A DNA stretch of 64,000 nucleotides from Pseudomonas sp. ICMP22404 (GTDB lineage: Bacteria > Pseudomonadota > Gammaproteobacteria > Pseudomonadales > Pseudomonadaceae): the NCBI RefSeq assembly GCF_006227205.1, contig NZ_VCNG01000003.1:467721-531720 (forward strand), given 5' to 3'. Within the stretch, counting starts at the first letter, position 1, and each line of letters starts with the position of its first letter. Positions 47,603-58,518 of this stretch are shown here, in pieces. A program made the position numbers and the translations under genes. Under the pieces are notes generated by a model, which did not search any database, was not told where the DNA came from, and saw nothing but the letters and a program-made list of their open reading frames with translations.

Positions 47603-50600
47603 TTACACCCTCGCATTCCCGCCTTCCACTGTCTTGCCCGCTGACCTGCGCGTGCGGTGTTTCAACCACTCCAACACATCGTCGACATAAGTGAAAATCA
47701 CCGGCACCACCAACAGACTCAACAGCGTCGAAGTCAGCAAGCCGCCCATGACCACCACAGCCATCGGCTGCCTGAAGCTGGGGTCTTCACCCATGCCCAG
47801 CGCGGTGGGCAGCATGCCTGCGCCCATTGCGATGGTGGTCATCAGGATGGGGCGGGCACGCTTGTGGCAGGCATCCACCAACGCGTCATATCGACCCAGG
47901 CCATAATCGCGGCGAGCCATGATCGCGTACTCCACCAACAGAATGGAGTTCTTGGTCACGATCCCCATCAGCATCAGCAAACCGATGACCGATGGCAGGG
48001 AAAAGCTGAAATTGCATACCAACAACGCCACCAGAGCGCCGCCCAAGGAGAGCGGCAGCGCCGATAGAATCGTGGCCGGCTGCAGGAAATCGTGGAACAG
48101 CAACACCAGGACCGAGTAGATACAGAACACACCGATGGCCATGGCCAGGCTGAAGCTCCCGAACAACTCAGTCATCAGTTGCAACTCGCCCTGCTCCACC
48201 CTTTTTACCTCGGGTGGAAGATTGCGCATCGCCGGTAGTTGGCTGGCCTCGGCCATGACTTCACCCAGGTTGCGCCCGTTGAGTTCGATGGACAGGGTGA
48301 TATTGCGCAAGCGATCGAGCCGACTGATCTGCGCCGGCCCACTGCCCATGCTGATCTCTCCCAGCGAGGACAGGGCGACTTGGCCGTCACGGCCGGTCAC
48401 CCGTAGCTGGTTGATACTCTGCAAATCGTCGCGCAGCAGCGAATCCATCCGTACCCGCACATCGACCTGGCGCTGCGACAAATTGATTTTCCCCAGTTGC
48501 GAGGAATATTCGCCGTAGGTCGCCATGCGCAAGGTATCGGCGATCTCCTGGCTGGTGATCCCCAACTCCGCCGCGCGGGCGAAGTCCGGGCGCATCTGGA
48601 TTTCCGGGCGTTGCAGGGCGCTGCTGGAGGTGACGTTGCCGATCCCGTGCAGCTCGCGCAGTTGCGGTTCCAGCGCACTTGCCGTTCGCTCCAACAGGTC
48701 TCCGTCGTCGCTGGCCAGGACGATATTGAGTTTCTCGCCGCTCCCGTCACCCCCGACATTGATCCGTACTCCGGGCAATGTACGCAGCACCTCGCGCATC
48801 TGCGCTTCGACTTGCACCTGCTTGAGATCGCGCTGGTTCCGGTCCACCAGATCCACCGTCAGGATGGCATCGCCGGCGCCGGTTATATCTGCCGGCCCGG
48901 CCCCCGAATTGCTGGCCGTCCCCACCGAGATGAACACATGCTTGACCTGGGGCATCTCGCTCAGCCTTTCGCTGGCCTGCAACGCCATCCCGGTGGTTTG
49001 CTCCAGCGTCGTACCGGGAGGCAACTCCAGGGTTATCCGGCTGCGACCGACGTCCTGGGCTGGCAGGAAACTGGTGGGCAACAACGGCACCAGTGCGAGG
49101 GCTCCGATAAAAAACAGGCTGGCCAGGACCATCGTGGTTTTGCGGCGGGACAGACTGGCATGGATCCAGCCCAGGTAGCGGGTCATCAACGGGCCGTCGT
49201 GCTCGGTATCGGTCTTGGCCTTGAGGAAATAGGCCGCCATCATCGGGGTCAGGACCCGGGCCACCAGCAGCGAAAACAACAGCGCCACCGAGGCGGTCAC
49301 GCCGAACTGGCGAAACAGTTTGCCAGCCACCCCGCCCATGAAGGCTGTGGGCAGAAACACCGCGACCAGGGTGGCGGTCGTGGCGAGCACCGCCAGGCCG
49401 ATCTCGTCCGCAGCTTCGGTGGCCGCCTGAAGCGGGGTCTTGCCCATGCGCAGGTGCCGGGCAATGTTCTCGATTTCGACGATGGCATCGTCCACCAACA
49501 CGCCGATGACCAGCGCCAGGGCCAGCAGGGAGACGGCATTGAGCGTGAACCCGGCCAAGTACATCACGCCAAAGGTGGGGATGATCGACAACGGCAACGC
49601 GGTGGCGACGATCAGCGTGGCGCGCCAGTCCCGCAGGAACCACCAGACCACCAGCACCGCCAGCAGCATGCCTTCGTACAACAGGTTCATCGAGTCGTGG
49701 TAGTTGGCGAGCACGGCCTTGACCGTATCGCTGGCCTCGTCGATGCGCACATTGGGATGCTGCTGCACAAACTCGGTCATGCGCTTGCGCACGTCGTTGG
49801 CCACACCGATATCGGAGAACCCCAGTGACCGGGTGATCTGAAAACCGATCACCGGCTTGCCATCGCGAAAAGCCCGGCTGCTGCGCTCGGCGTGGGTGTC
49901 GCGAATGTCCGCCAGTTGGTTCAATGCCAGCAGACGCCCATCGCCGCTGGGAATATCGATGGTGCCGAGGACAGCCGGATCATCGATGGCCCCCAGGGTG
50001 CGCACGGCCTGCTGGCCGCTGCCCAGATTACCCTGGCCACCGGAATTGTCCTTCTGCATCGCCCTCAGCTGCGCAGCGACGTCCGCGACACGAATGCCCA
50101 ACCCGGCCATCAAGGCTGGATCGAGATTGACCTGGACCTCCCGATCAACCCCGCCGATACGTGAAATCAAGGCCACGCCCGGCACCGACAGCAGCTGTTT
50201 GCTCAGCTCATTATCGACAAACCACGACAGCGCTTCCTCATCCAGGGCGTCGGAGGCGATGACATAGGTCAGCAGCGGCGACGCACTGGTGGTCAGCCGC
50301 GACACCGAAGGCGTATCCAGGCTGGCCGGCAACTGCGGCATGGCGCTGTCGACCGCGTTGCGCACTTCGTTGAGCGCCTCGTTGCCGTCCTTGTCGATGT
50401 CGAAACTGACGCTGATGCTGACGGCCCCGTCGGTGATCACGGTCGTCACATGCTTGAGCAGGCGCAAGGACGTGAGCTTGTCCTCGATCTTGCGCGCCAC
50501 CTCGGTTTCCAGCTGTTCGGGGGCCGCCCCCTCCAACGAGGCACTGACCACCACCACCGGCAGGTCCATGTCCGGAAAGTCCTGGATGGCTAGCTTGCCA

Positions 50601-50686
50601 AAGCCCAACAGACCGAAGAGCGTAAGCAGAATGAACAGCATCACCGCCGGGACCGGATAACGGATCGACAAGGCTGAGATATTCAT
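47603..50686 (-). CDS. RND (HAE1-family) efflux transporter
   Basis: A 1027-aa inner-membrane pump with 12 helices and two large periplasmic loops. Typical motifs are present: MNISALSIRYPVPAVMLFILL at the start, GVLVDDAIVEIENIARHL in TM4 with the proton-relay acids, and LMGIVTKNSILLVEYA near the end. It is last in outer-membrane protein-fusion protein-pump order, overlapping the fusion-protein stop (ATGA). This matches the PcoABC-type tripartite transporter that is AHL/RfiA-controlled in P. corrugata. Confidence 0.9.
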   Translation of the reverse strand: MNISALSIRYPVPAVMLFILLTLFGLLGFGKLAIQDFPDMDLPVVVVSASLEGAAPEQLETEVARKIEDKLTSLRLLKHVTTVITDGAVSISVSFDIDKDGNEALNEVRNAVDSAMPQLPASLDTPSVSRLTTSASPLLTYVIASDALDEEALSWFVDNELSKQLLSVPGVALISRIGGVDREVQVNLDPALMAGLGIRVADVAAQLRAMQKDNSGGQGNLGSGQQAVRTLGAIDDPAVLGTIDIPSGDGRLLALNQLADIRDTHAERSSRAFRDGKPVIGFQITRSLGFSDIGVANDVRKRMTEFVQQHPNVRIDEASDTVKAVLANYHDSMNLLYEGMLLAVLVVWWFLRDWRATLIVATALPLSIIPTFGVMYLAGFTLNAVSLLALALVIGVLVDDAIVEIENIARHLRMGKTPLQAATEAADEIGLAVLATTATLVAVFLPTAFMGGVAGKLFRQFGVTASVALLFSLLVARVLTPMMAAYFLKAKTDTEHDGPLMTRYLGWIHASLSRRKTTMVLASLFFIGALALVPLLPTSFLPAQDVGRSRITLELPPGTTLEQTTGMALQASERLSEMPQVKHVFISVGTASNSGAGPADITGAGDAILTVDLVDRNQRDLKQVQVEAQMREVLRTLPGVRINVGGDGSGEKLNIVLASDDGDLLERTASALEPQLRELHGIGNVTSSSALQRPEIQMRPDFARAAELGITSQEIADTLRMATYGEYSSQLGKINLSQRQVDVRVRMDSLLRDDLQSINQLRVTGRDGQVALSSLGEISMGSGPAQISRLDRLRNITLSIELNGRNLGEVMAEASQLPAMRNLPPEVKRVEQGELQLMTELFGSFSLAMAIGVFCIYSVLVLLFHDFLQPATILSALPLSLGGALVALLVCNFSFSLPSVIGLLMLMGIVTKNSILLVEYAIMARRDYGLGRYDALVDACHKRARPILMTTIAMGAGMLPTALGMGEDPSFRQPMAVVVMGGLLTSTLLSLLVVPVIFTYVDDVLEWLKHRTRRSAGKTVEGGNARV

Positions 50687-51789
50687 GGCTGAGCGACCTG
50701 GGATTGCACGAGGGTCACACTCGCGCCGTCATTGAGGAAGGCGCCACCGGCGCGCACGATACGGGCTGCCTGATCATCCAGGCCACTGAGTATCTCCACC
50801 GCCTCGTGCATTCGCCTGCCCACCACCACCGGTCGCTGGACCACATGCATGTCGTCGTTGAGGGTGAACACATAAGAGCGGCCATCACGCAGGATCACCG
50901 CCGTGTCCGGCACCGTGAGGGCTTCGCGGGGCGCCAGTTCGATCTGGCCGCTGGCGTACATGCCGGCCTGGGCGGGGCTGCCGGTGGGCAGGGAAATATA
51001 CACCAGGGCGCGACTGGTCTTGGTACTCAAGGTGGGCGACACCAACCGTACCTGCCCTTCCAGGCTCTGCCCGCCAGGCAACGTCAGTCGGGCAACCTGA
51101 CCGGCCTGGACCTGGGCCAACTGGCGGGCGTCCAGCTCGGCCTGCCATTCGATGCGACCGTCGCGTACCAGGCGAAACAGCTCGTCGCCGGCGGACAACA
51201 CTTTGCCGAGCAGCGCGGTGCGCGCGGAGATGATTCCGTCGTCCACTGCCACGATGCGGGTCTGCCGGAGCCTGATCCGGGTGCTCTGCAATTCCGCCCG
51301 GGCTCCGGCCAGATCAGCCTCGGCCAACGCTACCTTGATGCGATAGTCTTCGCGCTGCTGCTCCGACAAGGCGCCGCCCTGGCCGACGACCCGGGCACGT
51401 CGGTCATTGGACCGGGCCTGTTCCAGGTTCGCCGCCGCCTGAGCGACCAATGCCTTCTGCTTGCTTTCCTCGGCAAGCACCGTGTCAGAGGCCAGCGTCG
51501 CCAGCAATTGACCCTTCTTTACCCGGCTGCCTACATCGGCATCGAGGCTGGCGATACGCAGACCACTGGTCTCGGCATTAATGACGGCCTCCTGCCAGGG
51601 TGCCAGTGCACCGTTGGCGAACAACAGTTGCGGCCAGAGCTGGGGGCGGACCTGGACCACCTCCACGCTCAGGCTGCTGATGCTGGGGGCGGCCGCGACC
51701 GGCTCGGCGCCACGGCGAAACGTCAGCAGGATCGCCACGACCGCGAGCACGACGATGGTCAGCAGGATTTTTCGCAACGTCGGCCTCAC
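50683..51789 (-). CDS. RND membrane fusion protein
   Basis: A 368-aa periplasmic adaptor. One N-terminal anchor helix (KILLTIVVLAVVAILLTF) leads into lipoyl (INAETSGLRIASLDADVGSRVKKGQLLATL), coiled-coil (about 100-165) and beta-barrel parts. The start is taken as the GTG at 51787-51789 (VRPTLRKILL), which overlaps the upstream stop as GTGA and has GGAGAAGG before it. A longer frame lies inside the outer-membrane gene. It joins the RND pump to the outer-membrane channel. Confidence 0.87.
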   Translation of the reverse strand: MRPTLRKILLTIVVLAVVAILLTFRRGAEPVAAAPSISSLSVEVVQVRPQLWPQLLFANGALAPWQEAVINAETSGLRIASLDADVGSRVKKGQLLATLASDTVLAEESKQKALVAQAAANLEQARSNDRRARVVGQGGALSEQQREDYRIKVALAEADLAGARAELQSTRIRLRQTRIVAVDDGIISARTALLGKVLSAGDELFRLVRDGRIEWQAELDARQLAQVQAGQVARLTLPGGQSLEGQVRLVSPTLSTKTSRALVYISLPTGSPAQAGMYASGQIELAPREALTVPDTAVILRDGRSYVFTLNDDMHVVQRPVVVGRRMHEAVEILSGLDDQAARIVRAGGAFLNDGASVTLVQSQVAQP

Positions 51790-53216
51790 ACGCCTTCTCC
51801 ATTCGATGTCGGGTGCCGAGCCAGGGGCTGACTGGCTTGCCATCCGCCGCCCAGAGCTTTGTACAGGGCGATCCAGTAGCGAACCTGATCCTGTTGCAAG
51901 GTGATCAATTCGATTTCCGCAGTCAGCGCCTGGCGGCGCGCAGTTTCGCGGTCGAGCAGACTGACGCTGCCAGCCTGCCAATTGCGGTCGATGGCCTCGA
52001 ACGACTCACGAAAGCCGGCGGTGGAACGCTCGACATCGGACTCCCGTCGCCGCGCCGCATCGAGGCGTACCAGCGCCTGTTCGACTTCCATGACACTGGT
52101 GCGCAGCGTCTGGCGATAAACCGCGAGGGCCGCGTCGTAAGAAGCCCTGGCACCGTCCACCGCCGCGCGACGTTTTCCACCGTCTAGCAGTGGGACCGAC
52201 AACACCGGGCCCAGCGACCAGGAACGGTTGTGCTGCCCCACCGTGTTGCCGACCGAAAAGGTGCCGGACAGGCTCAGGCTCGGCAGCCGGTCGGCCTGGG
52301 CCACGCCGATCTCGGCATTTGCCGCCGCCAGCTCTCGTTCGCTGGAGGCTACATCCGGGCGTTGGCGCAGCATGTCGGCAGGAATCTGCAGCACGTTGAG
52401 TCCGGCGGGTTCCGGCAGTTGCGCCGGGGTCTTGCCGAGCACGCCGATCAGCCGCTCTTCATCGCCCCCGGTCAGCGCCACCAGGCTCTTGAGCAACACC
52501 TCGCATTCGCTTTGCTGCTGGACCAAAGCCGCCGCGCTGCTGGCGGCACTGGCATCGGCCAGGGCGGCGTCGGCGGACGACGTGAAGCCGGCACTGAACG
52601 ACTGACGGGTGATGCGCGCCGTGTCCTGTTGCGACTGAGCCTGATCCCTGTAGGCCAGCACCAGTTTCTGGCAGCCACGGTATTGCACGTAGTAGTCGCC
52701 CACCTGTGCCGCCAGTGAGACCCGAGCGTCATGCCAGTCATCCACCCGCGCCTCGACCCGCGAACGGGCCGCTTCGTTATTGCGCCGCAGCTTGCCGAAC
52801 AGGTCGATCTCCCATGCCGCGTCCAGCTCGGCGGAAGCACCTGAACCACCCAGGCGCTGGGTCCCCGTCTGTTGGCCGCCACGACCTTTGGATAACCGGC
52901 CATCGACCCTGGGCATGGCATCGGCCGCATCGCTGTCTGCGGTCGCCCGTGCCAGCGCGATATTGGCCCATGCCTGATCCATCGACGGGCTGTCGGCTTC
53001 GGCCAGGCGCAGCAGCTCGGCCAATGCCGGGTCGTCGAACTGCTGCCACCAGTCAGCCAAGGCAGCCACCGACGCGCCATGGGGCAAGGGGGCCTGCCAC
53101 TGGGTCGCAACCGGGACGGCCGGCACCCGATAATCCGGGCCCAATACGCAGCCACTCAGCAGCGTCGCACACAGAGTCGCCAGCAGTAGGTTTTCCCGGG
53201 GCTTGAAGGCATGCAT
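51786..53216 (-). CDS. NodT-family outer-membrane efflux lipoprotein
   Basis: A 476-aa TolC-like channel of the OprM/NodT family. The signal peptide ends in a lipobox (LLSGC, Cys at about 22), followed by LGPDYRVP typical of the family and two repeat halves of helical outer-membrane-efflux domains. It is first of the three-gene pump operon read leftward. The ribosome site is weak. The 341-base region upstream holds a REPIN but no clear lux box. Confidence 0.9.
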   Translation of the reverse strand: MHAFKPRENLLLATLCATLLSGCVLGPDYRVPAVPVATQWQAPLPHGASVAALADWWQQFDDPALAELLRLAEADSPSMDQAWANIALARATADSDAADAMPRVDGRLSKGRGGQQTGTQRLGGSGASAELDAAWEIDLFGKLRRNNEAARSRVEARVDDWHDARVSLAAQVGDYYVQYRGCQKLVLAYRDQAQSQQDTARITRQSFSAGFTSSADAALADASAASSAAALVQQQSECEVLLKSLVALTGGDEERLIGVLGKTPAQLPEPAGLNVLQIPADMLRQRPDVASSERELAAANAEIGVAQADRLPSLSLSGTFSVGNTVGQHNRSWSLGPVLSVPLLDGGKRRAAVDGARASYDAALAVYRQTLRTSVMEVEQALVRLDAARRRESDVERSTAGFRESFEAIDRNWQAGSVSLLDRETARRQALTAEIELITLQQDQVRYWIALYKALGGGWQASQPLARHPTSNGEGV

Positions 53217-53399
53217 AGGTTTTTTGGAGGCCTGGCAAAAGTGAACGAACCGTTCGGGGATGCGGCAGATTTGATTCGGTTATTTAACCCTGGAGCCGGT
53301 TTTGTGTCTGGCGTGGGAAACGGGGACAGGTGCCGGCCAGAAAGCTCGCGATAAATTCAGAGGCCTGCTGAAATGGCCCGGACTTGCGAATACCACCCC

Positions 53400-53490
53400 C
53401 TGTGGGAGCGAGCGTGCTCGCGATAGCGGCGGTACATGCACCCTCGATGCGACGGCCCTACCGCTATCGCGAGCAGGCTCGCTCCCACAG
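53400..53490. repeat. REPIN between the pump operon and the aminotransferase
   Basis: CTGTGGGAGCGAGCGTGCTCGCGATAG and its complement, between divergent genes. It fills part of the 53217-53557 gap. No promoter elements were assigned there. Confidence 0.8.
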
Positions 53491-53557
53491 GGTCTTGCGC
53501 AGAACCTGCGGATGTCCTGCGCCCGCCTCCCTTTCCATAGCCAACGGATGATCGAAC

Positions 53558-54898
53558 ATGGAAGCACTCAGTTACCTCGAAAATATCGAGTCGAATGCGC
53601 GAACCTATGCGCAGACTTTCCAGCGGCTATTTGTCAGCGGCAAGGGGATGCGGATCAAGGACGCCAGCGGCCAGGAATTTCTCGATTGCCTGTCGAACGC
53701 CGGAACCCTGGCCTTGGGGCACAATCCGCCGGAAGTCCGCGACGCCGTGATGGCGTTTCTCGCCAGCGATCATCTGCAGCAGGCCCTCGACCTGGCGACA
53801 CCGGCCAAGCATGCCTTCGTGCAAGAGCTGTTTTCGATGCTGCCGGCGAACATGCGCGAGACCAGCAAGATCCTGTTCTGCGGGCCCAGCGGCTCGGATG
53901 CGGTCGAGGCCGCCATCAAGCTGGCACGCCATTACACCCGGCGCTCTCCGTTGATGGCTTTTCACGGCGGGTATCACGGAATGACCGCCGGGGCCCTGTC
54001 GGCGATGGGCAAGCTGTCGCCGAAAACCGGTGACGGCCTTATCGCCCAGGGCACGCACTTCCTGCCGTTCCCCTATCGATTCCGCTGCCCCTTCGGTACC
54101 GATGGCGCACACACCGATCAGTTGTCCATCGACTATATCCGCACCGTGCTGTCGGACCCTGAGGGAGGCGTTGCCAAGCCGGCGGCGGTGATCGTCGAGG
54201 TGGTGCAAGGCGAAGGCGGCTGTATCCCGGCCTCGGCCAACTGGCTGCGGGCGCTGCGGGAAATCACCCTGGAGCAGGACATCCTGTTGATCGTCGACGA
54301 AGTCCAGACCGGCCTGGGCCGTACCGGCAGCACCTTTGCCATCGAGCACGCGGGTATCGTGCCGGACATCCTGGTGCTGTCAAAAGCCATCGGTGGCGGC
54401 TATCCCCTGGCGGTCGTGGTCTATGCCGAACACCTGGATACCTGGGGCCCGGGAATGCATGCAGGGACGTTTCGTGGCAATCAGGTGGCGATGGTCGCCG
54501 GGGCTGCGACCATGCGCCAGATCAGGAAAGACAACCTCGTCGCGAATGCCGCCCGGATGGGCAAGCGGCTGGAGAACGGTCTCCAGGAGATCGCGCGGCG
54601 GTTTCCCTTCATCGGTGACATCCGTGGTCGCGGCTTGATGATCGGCGTGGAAATCACCCAACCGACCACCACCCAACGCGCCGGCCAGGCGGACGGCGCC
54701 CTGGCACACGCCATCAAGCTCAAGTGCTTCGACAATGGCTTGATGATGGAAACCGGAGGACGCCACGGCGCGGTCCTCAGATTCCTGCCGCCCCTGACCA
54801 TCACCGAGGGTGAAGTCGACATGGTCCTGGACCGGTTTGAACAGTCAATCGGAAAGGTCGTCGAAACACGCCCCCAGGTGGCGCGCGACACGGTCTGA
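53558..54898 (+). CDS. Class III aminotransferase, probable 2,4-diaminobutyrate 4-aminotransferase
   Basis: A 446-aa PLP enzyme of the ornithine/diaminobutyrate aminotransferase group. Seen are the PLP-phosphate loop GPSGSDAVEAAIKLAR, FHGGYHGMTAGALSAMG, VDEVQTGLGRTG with the cofactor Asp, and the Schiff-base Lys in LSKAIGGGYPL. It would turn aspartate semialdehyde into 2,4-diaminobutyrate, a residue of syringopeptin/corpeptin-type peptides made by the neighbouring NRPS. It is monocistronic and convergent with macB. Substrate choice is inferred from context. Confidence 0.8.
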   Translation: MEALSYLENIESNARTYAQTFQRLFVSGKGMRIKDASGQEFLDCLSNAGTLALGHNPPEVRDAVMAFLASDHLQQALDLATPAKHAFVQELFSMLPANMRETSKILFCGPSGSDAVEAAIKLARHYTRRSPLMAFHGGYHGMTAGALSAMGKLSPKTGDGLIAQGTHFLPFPYRFRCPFGTDGAHTDQLSIDYIRTVLSDPEGGVAKPAAVIVEVVQGEGGCIPASANWLRALREITLEQDILLIVDEVQTGLGRTGSTFAIEHAGIVPDILVLSKAIGGGYPLAVVVYAEHLDTWGPGMHAGTFRGNQVAMVAGAATMRQIRKDNLVANAARMGKRLENGLQEIARRFPFIGDIRGRGLMIGVEITQPTTTQRAGQADGALAHAIKLKCFDNGLMMETGGRHGAVLRFLPPLTITEGEVDMVLDRFEQSIGKVVETRPQVARDTV

Positions 54899-54935
54899 AA
54901 GACTACCCCTTGGAGCACGCTGACACCCGCTCCCT

Positions 54936-55296
54936 CTGTGGGAGCGGGCTTGCTCGCGAAGGCAGCGGCATATCCAACATCAGTGCAAGCTGACCCACCG
55001 CTATCGCGAGCAGGCTCGCTCCCACACTTGATCTGTGCCGACCGTGATATCCGCAACAACACCCATCACACTGTGGGAGCGAGCCTGCTCGCGATGGCGG
55101 CGGCATATCCAACATCAGTGCAAGCTGACCCACCGCTATCGCGAGCAGGCTCGCTCCCACACTTGATCTGTGCCGACCGTGATATCCGCAACAACCCCAA
55201 TCATAACTGTGGGAGCGAGCCTGCTCGCGATGGCGTCGGCTCAGCCAACATAGAGGCTGATGCACTACTGCTATCGCGAGCAGGCTCGCTCCCACA
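54936..55296. repeat. Three tandem REPINs with duplicated spacers
   Basis: REPINs start at 54936, 55071 and 55207, about 135 bases apart. Units one and two share nearly identical inner sequence (GCATATCCAACATCAGTGCA) and right flank (TTGATCTGTGCCGACCGTGA). The third has a different inner sequence. They lie between the convergent aminotransferase and macB. Confidence 0.88.
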
Positions 55297-55324
55297 AAGG
55301 ACAGCGGTGCTGGCCCCGAATACC

Positions 55325-57286
55325 TCAATCACGCGCCAGGGCATTGATCGGGTCAAGCCGCGCCGCATTGCGTGCAGGTACGAAACCGAACACGATGCCG
55401 ATGAGTGTCGAGCAAACGACCGCGGTGATGATCGATCCCATCGAAAACACCATCTGCCATTCCTTGACGAAGATCGAAAAGACGTAGCCGATGCTGAACG
55501 ACAAGCCAATGCCAATCGTCCCTCCGAGCAGGCAGACCATCACCGCTTCCACCAGGAACTGCTGGCGTATATCGGACTGACGCGCCCCCACCGCCATGCG
55601 GATACCAATTTCACGGGTTCGCTCAGTCACCGACACCAGCATGATGTTCATCACGCCGATCCCCCCCACCACCAATGAGATGACCGCGATGAGCGAAAGC
55701 AGCAGGGCCAGCGACTGGCTGGTCTTCTGCACCGTCTGCATCACGCTGTCGAGGTTGTAGGTGAAGAAGTCCTTGGTGCCATGGCGCTGCGTCAGCAGCT
55801 TGACCACGTTGTCTTCCACCAGCTTGCTCGGCTGCCCGTCCTTGATCCGGACCGTGACGCTGTCCAGGAAACGCTGGCCCAGCAAGCGCCCCGCCGCCGT
55901 TTCATAGGGCATCCAGATGTTCAGGTTCTTGCTGGTATTGAAGACGCTCTTGCGATCCTCGGTCACGCCGATGACGGTGCAAGGCAGGTTGTCGACGAGG
56001 ATCACCTTGCCCAGCGGGTCCGTGTGCGAGCCGAACAGTCGCTGGCTGGTGTTATGGTCGATCACCACCACTTGCGACTGCCGCCGGGAGTCGTCCTTGT
56101 TGAACGCTACGCCTGAGCCGATCTTGATCCCGCGGACCTGGAAGTAACTCTCGCTCACACCGTTGACGGTCGCATTGACATCGATGTTCTGGTACCGCAA
56201 CAACAGGTTGCGCCCAAGGTTGGGGGTGGCGCTGTCGATGTAGTACAGGTCGGCCAGCGCCGTGACGTCGGAGAGCACCAGGGTTTCGATGGCCGTCGAG
56301 CGGCTGTCGCCCCAGTCGGCCCCGGGCATGATCTCGATGGTATTGCTGCCGATCGCCTCGATATCCTTGAGGACATATTGCTTGACCCCTTCGCCGATGG
56401 CCACGATCGACACCACCGACGTGATACCGATGATGATGCCCAGCATCGTCAACAACGTCCGCATCCGGTGCGAGATCAGCGCCACCCATGCCATGTTGAA
56501 CGCTTCGCTGAACAGCCCGAAGCTGGCGAGCAGCCGGTTCGACGGCTTGACCTTGGCCGGTGGGGTGCCTTGTGGCGGCTGGTCTTCCATGGACCGCTGC
56601 GGATTGGCCCGATCGCTGACGATCTCGCCGTCGCGGATCTCGATGATGCGTTGGGCGTAGGCCGCCACTTTCTCATCGTGGGTCACGATGATCACCGTGT
56701 GCCCCGCCGCGTTGAGTTCCAGCAGGATCTTCATCACTTCCTTGCCGCTGGCGGTATCCAGTGCCCCGGTGGGTTCGTCGGCGAGAATGATTTCGCCGCC
56801 GTTCATCAAGGCCCGGGCGATACTCACCCGCTGTTGCTGCCCGCCGGAAAGCTGGCTGGGTCGATTGGCCAGGTGCCCGGTCAACCCCAGGCGCCCCAGC
56901 AACTCCCCGGCACGGTTGTGCCGTTGCGACTCGGCGGCACCGGCATAGATGGCCGGCATCTCGACGTTGTGCAAGGCACTCAGGTGGGGCAGCAAATGAT
57001 AACGCTGGAAGATGAAACCGAAGTGATCGCGACGCAGCTCCGCCAGCTCATGATCGTCCATCGAGCCGGTTTCGCGCCCATTCACTTTATAGCTGCCGGA
57101 ACTCGGATGATCGAGGCAGCCGAGCACATTCATCAGGGTGGATTTGCCGGAGCCGGACGCCCCCGTGATCGCCACGATTTCCCCGGCATTGATCGTCAGG
57201 TTGATGTCCTTGAGCGCGATGAACGCCTTTTCGCCCGCTTGAAAGCTACGGGTGATCCCTTCGAGTTCCAACAGTGGTCGCGTCAT
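55325..57286 (-). CDS. macB: MacB-type ABC exporter (ATPase-permease fusion)
   Basis: A 653-aa protein: an N-terminal ATPase (Walker A GASGSGKS, signature LSGGQQQR, Walker B IILADEP) fused to a MacB-type permease. One helix follows the ATPase ([23 protein letters not shown]), with a periplasmic domain and three C-terminal helices ([30 protein letters not shown] onward). It lies two bases from the macA stop. MacAB-like pairs beside lipopeptide NRPS genes export the product; P. corrugata CrpE is similar in place. Confidence 0.92.
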   Translation of the reverse strand: MTRPLLELEGITRSFQAGEKAFIALKDINLTINAGEIVAITGASGSGKSTLMNVLGCLDHPSSGSYKVNGRETGSMDDHELAELRRDHFGFIFQRYHLLPHLSALHNVEMPAIYAGAAESQRHNRAGELLGRLGLTGHLANRPSQLSGGQQQRVSIARALMNGGEIILADEPTGALDTASGKEVMKILLELNAAGHTVIIVTHDEKVAAYAQRIIEIRDGEIVSDRANPQRSMEDQPPQGTPPAKVKPSNRLLASFGLFSEAFNMAWVALISHRMRTLLTMLGIIIGITSVVSIVAIGEGVKQYVLKDIEAIGSNTIEIMPGADWGDSRSTAIETLVLSDVTALADLYYIDSATPNLGRNLLLRYQNIDVNATVNGVSESYFQVRGIKIGSGVAFNKDDSRRQSQVVVIDHNTSQRLFGSHTDPLGKVILVDNLPCTVIGVTEDRKSVFNTSKNLNIWMPYETAAGRLLGQRFLDSVTVRIKDGQPSKLVEDNVVKLLTQRHGTKDFFTYNLDSVMQTVQKTSQSLALLLSLIAVISLVVGGIGVMNIMLVSVTERTREIGIRMAVGARQSDIRQQFLVEAVMVCLLGGTIGIGLSFSIGYVFSIFVKEWQMVFSMGSIITAVVCSTLIGIVFGFVPARNAARLDPINALARD

Positions 57287-57288
57287 GG

Positions 57289-58440
57289 TCAGGCTCCCGC
57301 CACGGCTGGGGTAGGCTCGCCGATGACGACCTTGTCGCCTTCAGCCAGGCCGTCCTTGATTTCAGCCCTGACGTTGTTATTGATCCCCGTCTGGACGTTA
57401 CGCGGCTGGGCCTTGCCTTCGGCGTCCAGGACACGGACCACGTAGCTGCCATCCTGGTTTCTCGGGCCCAGGGCCGCGACCGGAACCGTCAGCACCGCCT
57501 TGGCCTTGTCCAGGACAATGCGGACCTGGGCGGTCATCGAGATACGCAGGCGATGATCGGGGTTCGGCACGTCGAACAGGCTGTTGTAGAACACCGCGGT
57601 GTTCTGCTTGGGCGTCCCGGCGTTCTGGGTCTCGAGGAAGTTCTGCGGTGCCGGTTCAGTGCCGCGCAGCGTGGCGTAATAGCGTTTTTCCGCTTCACCG
57701 AGAATGGTGAAATACACCTCTTGCCCGGGCACGATATGAATCACATCGGCCTCGGACACCTGGGCCTTGACGGTCATGGTGTCCAGGTCGGCCAGCTTCA
57801 GCAGCACGGGCGCCAGTTGCTCGGCGATCACGGTCTGGCCTTCCTGGGTCACGATCCCCACGACGTAACCGTCGATGGGCGCGACGATGTGGGTATAGGC
57901 CAGGTTGACCCGGGCCGTTTCCACCTGGATCTGCGCGTCCTTGATCTGTGCGTCGAGTGACAGCAGGTTGGCAGCCTCCACCTTGTAGTTCGATTCGGCG
58001 GTCTCGTATTCCTGCTTGGAAATCGCGTCGTCCGGTTGCAGCACCTTATAGCGATCGTAAGTGGCTTTCGCGTCCTTGAGTTGTGCCGCGGTGGCTTGCC
58101 GCTTCGCCTTCAGGTTTTCTTCGTTGACCTGGGCCTGGCGCAAGGCGTTCTGCGCCAGCAGCGGGTCGATTTCCGCCAGCCACTGGCCCTTCTTCACCTT
58201 GTCGCCCAGCTTGACCTTGAGCGACTTCAGTTGCCCGGACACCTGGGCACCGACGTCGACCTGCTTGACGCCCTGGAGCGTCCCGGTGGCCAGCACGGCG
58301 TTCTCGATGTCTGTGCGCTCGACCGTGGCGGTCAGGTACTCCGGCGGTTTGCCCGGCGATTGAGCGCTATAGAAAACCAGGCCGGTCACCGCGACCAGGA
58401 CAAGCACGACAGCGATTTTTCGAAACTTCGACTTTTCCAT
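57289..58440 (-). CDS. macA: MacA-type membrane fusion protein
   Basis: A 383-aa adaptor with an N-terminal anchor helix (KIAVVLVLVAVTGLVFYSA), a lipoyl half-motif (VDVGAQVSGQLKSLKVKLGDKVKKGQWLAEI), a coiled-coil of about 100-165, and a beta-barrel with VAPIDGYVVGIVTQEGQTV. It pairs with MacB just downstream and an outer-membrane channel. It follows the NRPS after 78 bases, probably in the same operon. Confidence 0.92.
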   Translation of the reverse strand: MEKSKFRKIAVVLVLVAVTGLVFYSAQSPGKPPEYLTATVERTDIENAVLATGTLQGVKQVDVGAQVSGQLKSLKVKLGDKVKKGQWLAEIDPLLAQNALRQAQVNEENLKAKRQATAAQLKDAKATYDRYKVLQPDDAISKQEYETAESNYKVEAANLLSLDAQIKDAQIQVETARVNLAYTHIVAPIDGYVVGIVTQEGQTVIAEQLAPVLLKLADLDTMTVKAQVSEADVIHIVPGQEVYFTILGEAEKRYYATLRGTEPAPQNFLETQNAGTPKQNTAVFYNSLFDVPNPDHRLRISMTAQVRIVLDKAKAVLTVPVAALGPRNQDGSYVVRVLDAEGKAQPRNVQTGINNNVRAEIKDGLAEGDKVVIGEPTPAVAGA

Positions 58441-58518
58441 AAATAACCATGAGTGCGTTGAGTTCAGGCCCGGCCAACGTAGCGCCGGGTTCCATGGGTG
58501 CGCCCGAAGGAAGGACGG

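Noticed and set aside
54936..55296. CRISPR-like regular repeats
   Set aside because: The repeats are inverted REP pairs with similar spacers, not direct repeats with unique spacers, and no cas genes are present.
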